From Streptomyces sp. NBC_00775 (GTDB lineage: Bacteria > Actinomycetota > Actinomycetes > Streptomycetales > Streptomycetaceae): 64,000 nucleotides of DNA. The stretch covers positions 3,534,001 through 3,598,000 of the forward strand of contig NZ_CP108938.1 of NCBI RefSeq assembly GCF_036347135.1. The letters are read 5' to 3'. A program made the translations under genes and the position numbers. The notes beneath the pieces were generated by a model. That model worked only from the letters and a program-made list of their open reading frames with translations. It was not told the origin of the DNA and made no database searches. This document shows, piece after piece, positions 1 to 7,070 of this stretch (position 1 is its first letter; every line of letters starts with the position of its first letter).

Positions 1-521
1 TGCTCGTCGTCCGACGAGCCGAGGGTGCCCTGGACCGTGCAGGTCCCGGTCAGCCGGCGCAGCTCGCCGCCGACCACGGACCAGCCGGAGTAGAAGACGA
101 CCGCCTCTCCGTAGTACGCCGCCGGGCGCTCGGTGACATAGGCGCAGTCGTGGACCACGGGCTCGCGCAGCCTCACGAGCGCCAGGTCGGGGGCGGGCCA
201 GCTGCCCCGTACGGCCCGCTCGACGTGCTCCGGGAGGACGGTCGCGACCTCGGCCGCGACAGCGGATGTACCGCGGCCCTGACCCGTCTCGTAGACCACG
301 GTCACCTCGCCCCCCTCCCCGCTCAGTGCCACATGCGCGCAGGTCAGAACCCAGTTGGGGGCGACGAAAAACCCACTCCCGAGGAACGTGCCGGGCTCGT
401 CCAGGGCATACCCGGCCCCCGAGCGATGGATGCGTACGGTCGCCGCCCTGACGAGATCACTCAGCGCACGGTGAGCGTTCTGCGGGCCGCCCGGTGCGCC
501 CCGGGCGTACCCCTCTGTCAT
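1..521 (-). CDS. Trypsin-like serine protease, N-terminal part (runs off the left edge)
   Basis: Chymotrypsin-fold protease cut by the window edge; about 173 N-terminal residues are visible. The segment GSGFFVAPNWVLTCAHVA carries the catalytic His (about residue 63), and APDLALVRL carries the catalytic Asp (about 112). The nucleophile Ser motif would lie outside the window. No signal peptide is seen, so a cytoplasmic enzyme is likely. The ATG at 521 overlaps the stop of the upstream Trypco1 gene by four bases (ATGA), so the two are translationally coupled. Family knowledge: such proteases with trypsin-co-occurring domains are parts of NTP-dependent conflict-type systems. The C-terminal domains, which would decide this, are not in view. 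Confidence 0.85.
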   Translation of the reverse strand, partial: MTEGYARGAPGGPQNAHRALSDLVRAATVRIHRSGAGYALDEPGTFLGSGFFVAPNWVLTCAHVALSGEGGEVTVVYETGQGRGTSAVAAEVATVLPEHVERAVRGSWPAPDLALVRLREPVVHDCAYVTERPAAYYGEAVVFYSGWSVVGGELRRLTGTCTVQGTLGSSDDE

Positions 522-973
522 GCCCCGCCCCCGACGGAGGCGTCACCGGAGCCGCCGTGCGCCGGGGCGCCGGTCTGCGCGCCGGGCGCCGGATCCGGCT
601 GCGCGGCGCTCTCGGGAGGGTCGAGGTCCGGTGGCCCGCCGTTCCAGGTGAGCGTGACGGTGATACCGGCCTTGGCCTCACCATCGGCGAGGAGGCCGAC
701 CACCTTGCCCGCCTTGGCCGTCAGTTCGATCCCGAACTCGACACTCACCTCGTCGGGCCGCACGGCGCGCAACGGCGCGGCCAACGAGCGCGCGACACTC
801 GTGATCACCGACTGCAGGCTCTCGACCTGCGCCTCGACCCGCTCCCCGAACCCGGTGTCCGTGAACGACAGCCCGCCGGAGCCCTCCAGCTCGTCGGCCC
901 CCGAGATCCGCGCCCACACCGGCGTCCCGTCCGGCATCTCGATCCGTGCGATCCGGGTCACCGCGTCACCCAT
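518..973 (-). CDS. CU044_2847 family protein (trypsin-co-occurring domain 1)
   Basis: Protein of 151 residues. A beta-rich N-terminal half opens with an MPDGTPVWARI strand and continues through a helix (VEAQVESLQSVITSVARSL) to a conserved strand region with VSVEFGIELTAKAGKV and AGITVTLTWNG. The last 40 residues are Pro/Gly/Ala-rich and look disordered. This architecture matches the Trypco1 family, named for its repeated neighbourhood with trypsin-like proteases. Its stop codon overlaps the start of the protease gene, so the two form one operon reading leftwards. Its molecular role is not established; regulating or presenting the protease is an inference from linkage. Confidence 0.85.
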   Translation of the reverse strand: MGDAVTRIARIEMPDGTPVWARISGADELEGSGGLSFTDTGFGERVEAQVESLQSVITSVARSLAAPLRAVRPDEVSVEFGIELTAKAGKVVGLLADGEAKAGITVTLTWNGGPPDLDPPESAAQPDPAPGAQTGAPAHGGSGDASVGGGA

Positions 974-1127
974 GACATCCCCCGTTCCCCCACGCCCCCG
1001 TGGTCCCGCCGGCCTTGCAGGCTAGCCGCAGGGGGGCGCCCACGACAGAGGACCTCCGCGCACCCCGCGCCCCCACTTATCCTTTTCCCCAGCGTTCCAC
1101 TTCACTTTCACCGACGGAGCACCATCC

Positions 1128-1313
1128 ATGTACTTCACCGACCGTGGCATCGAGGAACTGGAGAAGCGGCGCGGCGAGGAAGAGGTCACCTTCGAGTGGC
1201 TCGCCGAGCAGCTGCGTACGTTTGTCGACCTCAACCCGGACTTCGAGGTGCCGGTGGAGCGACTGGCGACGTGGCTGGCCCGCCTGGACGACGACGAGGA
1301 CGACGAGGAGTAG
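1128..1313 (+). CDS. DUF6104 family small acidic protein
   Basis: Protein of 61 residues, conserved among streptomycetes as I recall (DUF6104). It begins MYFTDRGIEELEKRRGEEEV, is predicted mostly helical, and ends in an Asp/Glu run (DDDEDDEE). There is no membrane segment, no cysteine and no recognisable catalytic motif, so it is probably a soluble cytoplasmic protein of unknown function. It stands alone between the leftward Trypco1 gene and a repeat-bearing gap. The 154-base upstream gap must hold divergent promoters for it and the Trypco1/protease operon. A dispersed-repeat copy begins 14 bases after its stop codon. Confidence 0.8.
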   Translation: MYFTDRGIEELEKRRGEEEVTFEWLAEQLRTFVDLNPDFEVPVERLATWLARLDDDEDDEE

Positions 1314-1326
1314 CCCGAGCCCTTCG

Positions 1327-1493
1327 GGGGCGCGGGGAACTGCGCAATCTTTAGGACCAGCCCCCACCTTTTAGGGGCGCGGGGAACTGCGCAATCTTTA
1401 GGGCCGGCCCCCACCCTCCCGCAGCCAAAGAACCGGCCACGGGGTCTGGGGCGGAGCCCCAGAAGGATGGGACGGGTAGGGGCGGCGGGGGCG
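1327..1493 (+). repeat. Dispersed intergenic repeat, locus 1
   Basis: Two direct copies of the 19-mer GGGGCGCGGGGAACTGCGC lie at 1327-1345 and 1374-1392. A small hairpin follows (CTGGGGC-GGA-GCCCCAG, 1446-1462). A GC-rich tail block, beginning GGATGGGACGGGTAGGGG, spans 1465-1493 and touches the stop codon of the leftward gene at 1494. Similar 19-mer plus tail arrangements recur near 4.6, 6.8 and 23.8 kb, with a lone 19-mer at 50.4 kb. Confidence 0.85.
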
Positions 1494-2333
1494 TCAATCG
1501 AAGGCGCGCAGCCGGTCGTACGCGACCCCGAGCGCACCGTGGATCACCAGCAGCACCCCGGCAGCGATCCACCCACCACTGCGCCGCCGCACACCCCACA
1601 CGGCAAGCGGAACCCCGGCGGCCAGCTCCACCGTGGCAAGAACACCAGCCCTCGACCCACGCACCCAGACCCCCACCGCACTGCCCTCCACGACATCGAG
1701 CTCCGCACGGACGGCAGCCCGCCACCCCGTCCACTCGACCTGCTCGGCACCCGGCTGAATCCGCGCCACCTCACGAAGCCGGTCGGCGGACTCACCGGGA
1801 CTGAGCCCGGCCGGAAGCATTACCCCCGCGCGCGTGAGGACAGCGATCAACCCCCGCAGCCGCGCCCGCGAGTCGGCACCGGGGTCGGCCTTCGTCAACT
1901 GCTCCAGGGACTGCATGTCGAGCACGGGATCGAGACCGAGCCGCGCGGCGAAGGTGCGCATCGCCTCGTCCTCGCCTACGGGGGTACCGTTCGCCAGCCA
2001 TTCGTAGCCGACGGTGCGCCGGAACCCCGAGGCGAGAGTGAAGCCACTGCGATCGGGGTCCCACCAGAGGGCGAGTACGGGCCAGGGGGCACTGACGGCG
2101 AGGGCGCCTGCCCAGCCGGTGAGCACGCGGTCGACGGGCTCCACGCCGTGCTGCCAGGGCTTGCCCTCGGGAACCAGCACGCTCCACTCGGGACCGGCCC
2201 CGGCGAGCAGCATCCGCTCGCGCAGCAGCTGGGCGGCGGGACCGACGGACTCGGGGTGCGCCCGGCACAGGAGCAGGGCGCCGGGGGCCTTGGCCGGGAG
2301 GTCGTCGGAGGGCTCGCCCGAGGCAGTCGACAT
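1494..2333 (-). CDS. Conserved hypothetical protein with C-terminal membrane segments
   Basis: I do not recognise the family. The soluble N-terminal part (about residues 1-200) has no evident catalytic motif; it includes WSVLVPEGKPW and TPVGEDEAM. Near the C-terminus come two hydrophobic stretches (about VRGSRAGVLATVELAAGVPLA and GWIAAGVLLVIHGALGVAY), suggesting anchoring to the membrane by two helices with the bulk in the cytoplasm. The ATG at 2333 was chosen; an in-frame GTG lies two codons upstream at 2339. It is transcribed towards the repeat locus, away from the DUF4097-PadR operon, with about 160 bases of divergent promoter region. Product length is 279 residues from this start. Confidence 0.65.
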   Translation of the reverse strand: MSTASGEPSDDLPAKAPGALLLCRAHPESVGPAAQLLRERMLLAGAGPEWSVLVPEGKPWQHGVEPVDRVLTGWAGALAVSAPWPVLALWWDPDRSGFTLASGFRRTVGYEWLANGTPVGEDEAMRTFAARLGLDPVLDMQSLEQLTKADPGADSRARLRGLIAVLTRAGVMLPAGLSPGESADRLREVARIQPGAEQVEWTGWRAAVRAELDVVEGSAVGVWVRGSRAGVLATVELAAGVPLAVWGVRRRSGGWIAAGVLLVIHGALGVAYDRLRAFD

Positions 2334-2393
2334 AGTCACACTTTAGGACGATTTGCCCACTGCAATCCCCCCATGATCCCCAGAACGGGTGTC

Positions 2394-2450
2394 TTGACTT
2401 TCCGCATCCGCGATATATCGTGATTGATGGAAGACGCGATATGGCGCGTC
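2394..2450 (+). promoter_or_regulatory. Promoter and candidate PadR operators of the DUF4097-padR operon
   Basis: A -35-like TTGACT (2394-2399) is followed after 16 bases by TATCGT (2416-2421). The perfect 10-base palindrome CGATATATCG (2411-2420) covers the -10 region. A second dyad, GACGCG-N6-CGCGTC (2433-2450), lies just downstream. PadR-family regulators typically bind AT-centred palindromes over their own promoter, so autorepression by the operon's PadR protein is a reasonable inference. Confidence 0.5.
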
Positions 2451-2498
2451 GAGTTCGGGCTCACGTGGGGGTCCGGCCCGGTCGAGGAGGTCTGCACC

Positions 2499-3458
2499 AT
2501 GTCCGAGTGGTCCGTCGCAGAGCCGAAAAAGCTCACCTTCGACGACCCCGTGACGGCGCTGCACGTACGTGTCGTCAATGGAACTGTGAACATCGTGGGC
2601 ACCGACGAAGGTTCCGCCCGGCTGGAAGTGTCCGATCTGGAGGGCCCGCCGCTCCAGGTGACCCAGAAGGACGGCACCCTCACGGTGGCGTATGAGGACC
2701 TGCCCTGGAAGGGCTTCCTCAAGTGGCTCGACCGCAAGGGCTGGCGCCGTTCCGCGGTGGTCTCCCTGGCCGTTCCCACCGGCACCCGGGTCGAGGTCGG
2801 CGTGGTCGGCGCCGCCGCCGTGGTCTCCGGGATGGACGCACGCGTGGACGTCAAGGGCGTCACCGGCGACACGACACTCGTCCGCGTCGCCGGTCCCGTA
2901 CAGGTGAACACGGTGTCCGGGAACGTGGAGGCCCAGGCCGTCACCGGCGACCTCCGCTTCAACTCCGTCTCCGGCGACCTGACCGTCGTCGAGGGCTCGG
3001 GCTCCTCCGTGCGGGCCGAGTCGGTGACCGGCTCGATGATCGTGGACCTGGACACCACGGGCATCCCGACCGACGTCCAGCTGTCGAACGTCTCGGGCGA
3101 GATCGCCATCCGCCTCCCCCACCCGGCGGACGCGGAGGTGGAGGCGAACACCGCGAGCGGCACCGTCTCCAGCGCCTTCGAGGACCTCCGGATCAGCGGG
3201 CAGTGGGGCGCCAAGAAGATCACCGGCCGACTGGGCGCGGGCAACGGCAAGTTGAAGGCGATGACCGCCTCCGGCTCCATCGCCCTCCTCCGCAGGCCAC
3301 CGGCGGAGGACGAGCCGTACGACGAAGACCCCGAACCGCAGGAAGCCGCCGCGACCGACAGCCCGCGCGACGAACCAACGGCCGAATCGACCGACAACTC
3401 GACCGCCGACTCGACCGAGGCCGCCACCGAGGGCGCGACCGACAGGAAGGTTCTCTGA
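2499..3458 (+). CDS. DUF4097 family beta-strand repeat protein (putative adhesin-like fold)
   Basis: Protein of 319 residues with the repeated beta-helix pattern of DUF4097. Successive turns share a V-G-V/NTVSGNVEA/VTGDLRFNSVSGDLTV/VTGSMIVDL rhythm between about residues 100 and 260. The Asp/Glu/Thr-rich tail of about 60 residues looks disordered. The ATG at 2499 is preceded by GAGGAGG at 2484-2490, which favours it over the in-frame ATG 25 codons upstream. No signal peptide is visible. The next gene, padR, starts one base after this stop, a strong sign of one operon. DUF4097 proteins recurrently pair with PadR or PspC-type regulators; the biochemical role is unknown. Confidence 0.85.
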   Translation: MSEWSVAEPKKLTFDDPVTALHVRVVNGTVNIVGTDEGSARLEVSDLEGPPLQVTQKDGTLTVAYEDLPWKGFLKWLDRKGWRRSAVVSLAVPTGTRVEVGVVGAAAVVSGMDARVDVKGVTGDTTLVRVAGPVQVNTVSGNVEAQAVTGDLRFNSVSGDLTVVEGSGSSVRAESVTGSMIVDLDTTGIPTDVQLSNVSGEIAIRLPHPADAEVEANTASGTVSSAFEDLRISGQWGAKKITGRLGAGNGKLKAMTASGSIALLRRPPAEDEPYDEDPEPQEAAATDSPRDEPTAESTDNSTADSTEAATEGATDRKVL

Positions 3459-3459
3459 G

Positions 3460-4551
3460 ATGCCCCCCGTCTTCGCTCATGGACGCCTGCGTCTCTACCT
3501 CCTCAAGCTGCTGGACGAGGCGCCGCGCCACGGGTACGAGGTGATCCGGCTCCTGGAGGAGCGCTTCCAGGGTCTGTACGCGCCCTCGGCGGGCACGGTC
3601 TACCCCCGGCTGGCCAAGCTGGAGGCCGAGGGACTCGTCACGCACACCACCGAGGGCGGCCGCAAGGTGTACGCGATCACGGACGCGGGCCGCGCCGAAC
3701 TGGCCGACCGCAGCGGCGAACTGGCCGATCTGGAGCTGGAGATCCGCGAATCCGTGTCGGAGCTCGCCGCCGAGATCCGCGCCGACGTACGGGGCGCGGC
3801 GGGCGACCTGCGCCGCGAGATGCGCGCCGCGGCCACGGAGGCCCGGCGGGGCTCGAAGGGCGGTGCCGGGGCGAAGGAACACGAAGCCGCCCCGGGCGAG
3901 TTCGGCGGCTTCGAGGACTATCGCGACAAGGAGTCGTGGCGGGCGGCGAAGGAGGAGATGCGGCGCGTCCGGCAGGAGTGGAAGGAACAGGCCCGCCGCG
4001 CGAAGGACGAGAGCCGCCGCGCCCGCGACGAGGCCCAGCGCGCCCGCCGCCAGGCCAAGGAGGCGCAGGAGAAGGCCCGCGCCCAGGCCCAGGAGGAAAT
4101 GCAGCGCATGGCCAAGCGGGTCCAGGACCAGGTCCAGGACCACTTCGCCCGAGGCGACTGGCCGACGGGCGTGCGCGAGGGACTGACCGAACTGGCCAAG
4201 GAATTCGGCGACTTCGGAAAGAACTTCGGAAAGGACCTGGGCAAGGACTTCGGCAAGGACTTCGGCTTCGGCCGCACCGCCACGGCAGCCGGTTCGGCCA
4301 CGGACCCGGAGTACACGGTCACCCCCGAGGACTTCCCCGCCGACTACGAACCCTCCTGGGCCCACGAGGACTCCACCGGCAACCCCGCCCGCGACCTCGA
4401 CCGCCTCCTGGACCGCTTCCGCGACGACATCCGCGACGCGGCCCGCGACCACGGCGTAACGGAAGACCAACTACGCGAAACCCGCCGCCACTTGTCGACA
4501 GCGGCGGCACACATCGGCGCGGCACTGCGCAGCGGCTCCGCCCGGGACTGA
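3460..4551 (+). CDS. PadR-family transcriptional regulator with long coiled-coil extension
   Basis: Residues 1 to about 85 form the PadR winged helix: LRLYLLKLLDEAPRHGYEV, then LLEERFQGLYAPSAGTVYP, then RLAKLEAEGLVTH with the wing EGGRKVYAITDAG. The protein is 363 residues, two to three times the usual PadR length. Residues about 90-230 are extremely rich in Arg/Lys/Glu/Ala and predicted to form continuous coiled coil. Next comes a short Phe/Gly/Lys/Asp repeat (FGKNFGKDLGKDFGKDFGFG), then an acidic segment and a C-terminal helical region. It starts one base after the DUF4097 stop. The extension may mediate oligomerisation or sense the partner protein; that is inference. Confidence 0.9.
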   Translation: MPPVFAHGRLRLYLLKLLDEAPRHGYEVIRLLEERFQGLYAPSAGTVYPRLAKLEAEGLVTHTTEGGRKVYAITDAGRAELADRSGELADLELEIRESVSELAAEIRADVRGAAGDLRREMRAAATEARRGSKGGAGAKEHEAAPGEFGGFEDYRDKESWRAAKEEMRRVRQEWKEQARRAKDESRRARDEAQRARRQAKEAQEKARAQAQEEMQRMAKRVQDQVQDHFARGDWPTGVREGLTELAKEFGDFGKNFGKDLGKDFGKDFGFGRTATAAGSATDPEYTVTPEDFPADYEPSWAHEDSTGNPARDLDRLLDRFRDDIRDAARDHGVTEDQLRETRRHLSTAAAHIGAALRSGSARD

Positions 4552-4600
4552 GTTCGCCCCCGGGGGTGGTTCGTCGACCGCAGGCCGGTGAGGGCTGGTC

Positions 4601-4735
4601 GCGCAGTTCCCCGCGCCCCTTAAGGAGCGCGGGGAACTGCGCGAGCAACCCCCACCCACCCGCACCCGACACACAACCGAACGGGGTCTGGGGCGGAGCC
4701 CCAGAAGGATGGGACGGGTAGGGGCGGCGGGGGCG
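4601..4735. repeat. Dispersed intergenic repeat, locus 2 (hairpin form)
   Basis: The 19-mer occurs here in inverted orientation (4601-4619) and is answered by a plus-strand copy with a changed first base. Together they form a perfect 16-base stem, GCGCAGTTCCCCGCGC (4601-4616) against 4627-4642, with a 10-base loop. A GGGG-type hairpin and the same tail block as locus 1 follow (about 4707-4735). Placed between two convergent genes, it probably acts as a bidirectional terminator. Confidence 0.85.
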
Positions 4736-4764
4736 AGAACCCTGGGCCGCACCCACCCTGAAAC

Positions 4765-5334
4765 TCACCCCGCCTTGGCCACACCCCCGTCGCCGTACAA
4801 CACCCGCGTCACCGCCGCATACGTAACCCCGTGATCGGCAAGCACCTCGGCCACAACACCACCCCGCACGGTGAGCGCCATCAACAGATGCTCATCCCCG
4901 ATGAACCGATCCCGGTGCGCGAGGGCGACCCGAAGGCCCTGCGTCAGCACATCCTTGGCCCCCGGCGCAAAGGGCCGACGCCGAGACCACCGACCACCCC
5001 CTCTCCTTCCGCCCGACTCCAACGCCCCCTCCCCGTGCGTCTCCTCAACCCGGGAGACGATCTCCGCCAGATCGATACCGAGCCCGGAGAGGGCGTCCAC
5101 ATCGGCACGAGAGAGCCCACCCCGACGCCGCGCCTCGGCAAGGTCCCGCTCCACCGAGTCCCGACGACCGGCCGCCCCGAGCGAGGCCAGGACGGACGAA
5201 CCCCGGCTGCCCTCCCGATCAAAGAGGGCGAGCAGCAGATGTTCCTCCCCGACGGTCTCGGCCCCCGCCCGCTCGGAGTGTCCGACCGCACCCTCGACCA
5301 CAGCCCGCGCATCCTTCGTGAACCGCTCGAACAT
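4765..5334 (-). CDS. Clp N-terminal (double Clp_N repeat) domain protein
   Basis: Protein of 189 residues that is essentially a ClpC/ClpA-type N domain without AAA+ modules. The first repeat has FERFTKDARAVVEGAVGHSE followed by VGEEHLLLALFDREGS. The second has GAKDVLTQGLRVALAHRDRF followed by IGDEHLLMALTVRGG. Such stand-alone Clp_N proteins are thought to bind substrates or act as adaptors for the Clp chaperone-protease; here the partner is not known. The ATG at 5334 overlaps the TGA of the upstream HTH gene by one base (TGATG), so the two are co-translated. No Walker motifs are present, so it cannot hydrolyse ATP by itself. Confidence 0.88.
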   Translation of the reverse strand: MFERFTKDARAVVEGAVGHSERAGAETVGEEHLLLALFDREGSRGSSVLASLGAAGRRDSVERDLAEARRRGGLSRADVDALSGLGIDLAEIVSRVEETHGEGALESGGRRGGGRWSRRRPFAPGAKDVLTQGLRVALAHRDRFIGDEHLLMALTVRGGVVAEVLADHGVTYAAVTRVLYGDGGVAKAG

Positions 5335-5543
5335 CACTGCCTCCCGTACTTCTTGTGCACGGCCTGCCTGCTCACTCCGAGTTCCGCGGCGATCTCCTGC
5401 CACGACCAGCCCTGATTGCGTGCACTGCGCACCTGCACCGCTTCCAACTGCTCCAGCAGCCTCCGCAGCGCGGAGACGGCCCGCAGCCCGACCCGCGGAT
5501 CGCGATCACCCGCGCGCTCGGCCAGATCCGTCGCTTCGGTCAT
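5334..5543 (-). CDS. Small HTH DNA-binding protein
   Basis: Protein of 69 residues. The C-terminal half is a clear helix-turn-helix, WQEIAAELGVSRQAVHKKYG. The N-terminal half is a short helical region (ALRRLLEQLEAVQVRSARNQ) that probably dimerises. It is translationally coupled to the downstream Clp_N gene. Two matched dyads sit at and just upstream of its start codon (see 5546-5590), which suggests that it represses its own operon. The pairing implies that this regulator controls the level of the Clp_N adaptor. Confidence 0.88.
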   Translation of the reverse strand: MTEATDLAERAGDRDPRVGLRAVSALRRLLEQLEAVQVRSARNQGWSWQEIAAELGVSRQAVHKKYGRQ

Positions 5544-5545
5544 GC

Positions 5546-5590
5546 TGTCAACTTACATTGACACCTCGCCCACGTCAACCAAAGTTGACA
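5546..5590 (-). promoter_or_regulatory. Two tandem operator-like dyads, (T/C)GTCAA-N6-TTGACA
   Basis: TGTCAA-N6-TTGACA occupies 5546-5563 and CGTCAA-N6-TTGACA occupies 5573-5590, offset by 27 bases. The proximal copy begins three bases from the HTH gene's ATG. The TTGAC halves can also serve as -35-like elements for the leftward operon, so binding would occlude the promoter. Autoregulation by the small HTH protein is inferred. Confidence 0.6.
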
Positions 5591-5709
5591 CCCGCGCCGG
5601 CGCAGAACCAAGAACGGCGGGCCCGGAACCCCGAGCCCGCCGCACCGAAAGACGAGTAAGTGAAAGACGAGCAGGTGAGAGACGAGTATCTGAGCGACAA
5701 CGACAACCG

Positions 5710-6675
5710 TCAGCCGACAGTAAGCACGATCTTCCCGAACTGATCGCCCGTCTCCAGCCGTTCGAACCCTTCACGGGCCCGGTCGAGCGGAAGCACCTCG
5801 TCGATGACGGGTCGTACACCCGTGGCGGCACAGAAGGACAGCAGGTCCTCCAACTCGTCCTTGGTGCCCATCGTGGAGCCGACGATCTTGAGTTCGAGGA
5901 AGAAGACACGGGTCAGCTCGGCATGGGACGGCCGGTCACCGCTGGTCGCACCCGAGATGACCAGCGTGCCGCCGGGCCGCAGGGACTTGATGGAGTGCGA
6001 CCAGGTGGCGGCACCCACCGTCTCGATGACGGCGTCGACCCGCTGCGGGAGCCGCGCGCCCGACTCGAACGCTTCCACGGCCCCCAGCTCGACGGCCCTC
6101 TTCCGCTTGGCCTCGTCGCGACTGGTGGCGAACATCCGCAGCCCGGCGGCCTTCCCGAGCGCGATCGCGGCGGTGGCCACGCCGCCTCCCGCACCCTGCA
6201 CGAGAACGGAGTCGCCAGGCCGTACCCCCGCGTTGGTGAACAGCATGCGGTACGCCGTCAGCCAGGCGGTGGGCAGACAGGCGGCCTCTTCGAAGGACAG
6301 CTCCTTCGGCTTCGGGAGCACATTCCACGTCGGTACGGAGACCTGCTCGGCGAAGGTGCCCTGGTAGCGCTCGGTGAGGATGGACCGGGGTTCCTTGGGG
6401 CCGACCCCGTGGCCGGTCTGTCCGATGACGGAGTGCAGGACGACCTCGTTGCCGTCCTCGTCGATTCCGGCGGCGTCGCAGCCGAGGATCATCGGCAGCT
6501 TGTCCTCGGCCAGGCCGACTCCGCGCAGCGACCACAGGTCATGATGGTTGAGCGAGGCGGCCCGTACCTTGACGGTCGTCCAGCCCGGCCTCTTCTCCGG
6601 GGCCGGACGCTCCCCCAACTCCAGGCCGTTCAGCGGCTGGTCACGGTCGATTCGGGCGGCATAGGCAGCGAACAT
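5710..6675 (-). CDS. Medium-chain dehydrogenase/reductase, zinc-binding-type oxidoreductase
   Basis: Protein of 321 residues of the MDR superfamily. The GroES-like part (about residues 1-140) includes VRAASLNHHDLWSLRG and a GCDAAG turn. The Rossmann domain has the dinucleotide loop LVQGAGGGVATAAIALGKAAG, followed by TSRDEAKRKRAVELGA. The structural four-cysteine zinc lobe of classical alcohol dehydrogenases is missing, which places it nearer quinone-oxidoreductase-like enzymes. The substrate cannot be read from sequence. The ATG at 6675 begins the conserved MFAAYAARIDRDQPL; the longer open frame to 7059 runs into repeat DNA and was rejected. It appears to be monocistronic. Confidence 0.85.
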   Translation of the reverse strand: MFAAYAARIDRDQPLNGLELGERPAPEKRPGWTTVKVRAASLNHHDLWSLRGVGLAEDKLPMILGCDAAGIDEDGNEVVLHSVIGQTGHGVGPKEPRSILTERYQGTFAEQVSVPTWNVLPKPKELSFEEAACLPTAWLTAYRMLFTNAGVRPGDSVLVQGAGGGVATAAIALGKAAGLRMFATSRDEAKRKRAVELGAVEAFESGARLPQRVDAVIETVGAATWSHSIKSLRPGGTLVISGATSGDRPSHAELTRVFFLELKIVGSTMGTKDELEDLLSFCAATGVRPVIDEVLPLDRAREGFERLETGDQFGKIVLTVG

Positions 6676-6741
6676 GATCCCGACGATAAACTCCGCCCCC
6701 GCCCGACGGAACCAGGTCGCCCTGTGACACACGTCCCGCCC

Positions 6742-6987
6742 CTGGGGGCTACGCCCCCAGACCCCCCAAAGACGGGGATGGTTCGTCGTCTGCGGGCCGG
6801 TGGGGATTGCTCGCGCAGTTCCCCGCGCCCCTAAACAACCGCCGGCCCGCCCCAGACGCCCTAAGGGGCGCGGGGAACTGCGCAATCTTTTGCACCAGCC
6901 CCCACCCACCCGCACCCGACACACAACCCCACGGGGTCGAAGGGGCAGAGCCCCTGGGGATGGGACGGGTAGGGGCGGCGGGGGCGA
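6742..6987. repeat. Dispersed intergenic repeat, locus 3, with flanking hairpin
   Basis: This fills most of the 395-base gap between the oxidoreductase and malic enzyme genes. A CTGGGGGC/GCCCCCAG hairpin lies at 6742-6760. The 19-mer is inverted at 6813-6831 and direct at 6865-6883, 33 bases apart, so the two can pair into a long stem. The tail block starting GGATGGGACGGG is at 6959-6987. No open reading frame in this gap looks genuine. Confidence 0.85.
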
Positions 6988-7024
6988 AAAACCACCCACC
7001 CGGACGCCCCCGAAAAGCAAAAAA

Positions 7025-7056
7025 TGGCCCCGCCGGGAGCGATCCCGGCGGGGCCA
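7025..7056 (-). terminator. Strong stem-loop after malic enzyme
   Basis: A perfect 14-base stem, TGGCCCCGCCGGGA against TCCCGGCGGGGCCA, encloses a GCGA tetraloop. It starts 15 bases past the malic enzyme stop on the leftward strand and is followed on that strand by TTTTTTGC. This is a textbook intrinsic terminator. Confidence 0.9.
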
Positions 7057-7070
7057 CAAGAGACACCGCG

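Noticed and set aside
6676..7059. N-terminal extension of the oxidoreductase to 7059
   Set aside because: The extra codons translate dispersed-repeat DNA and a terminator; the conserved protein starts at 6675.
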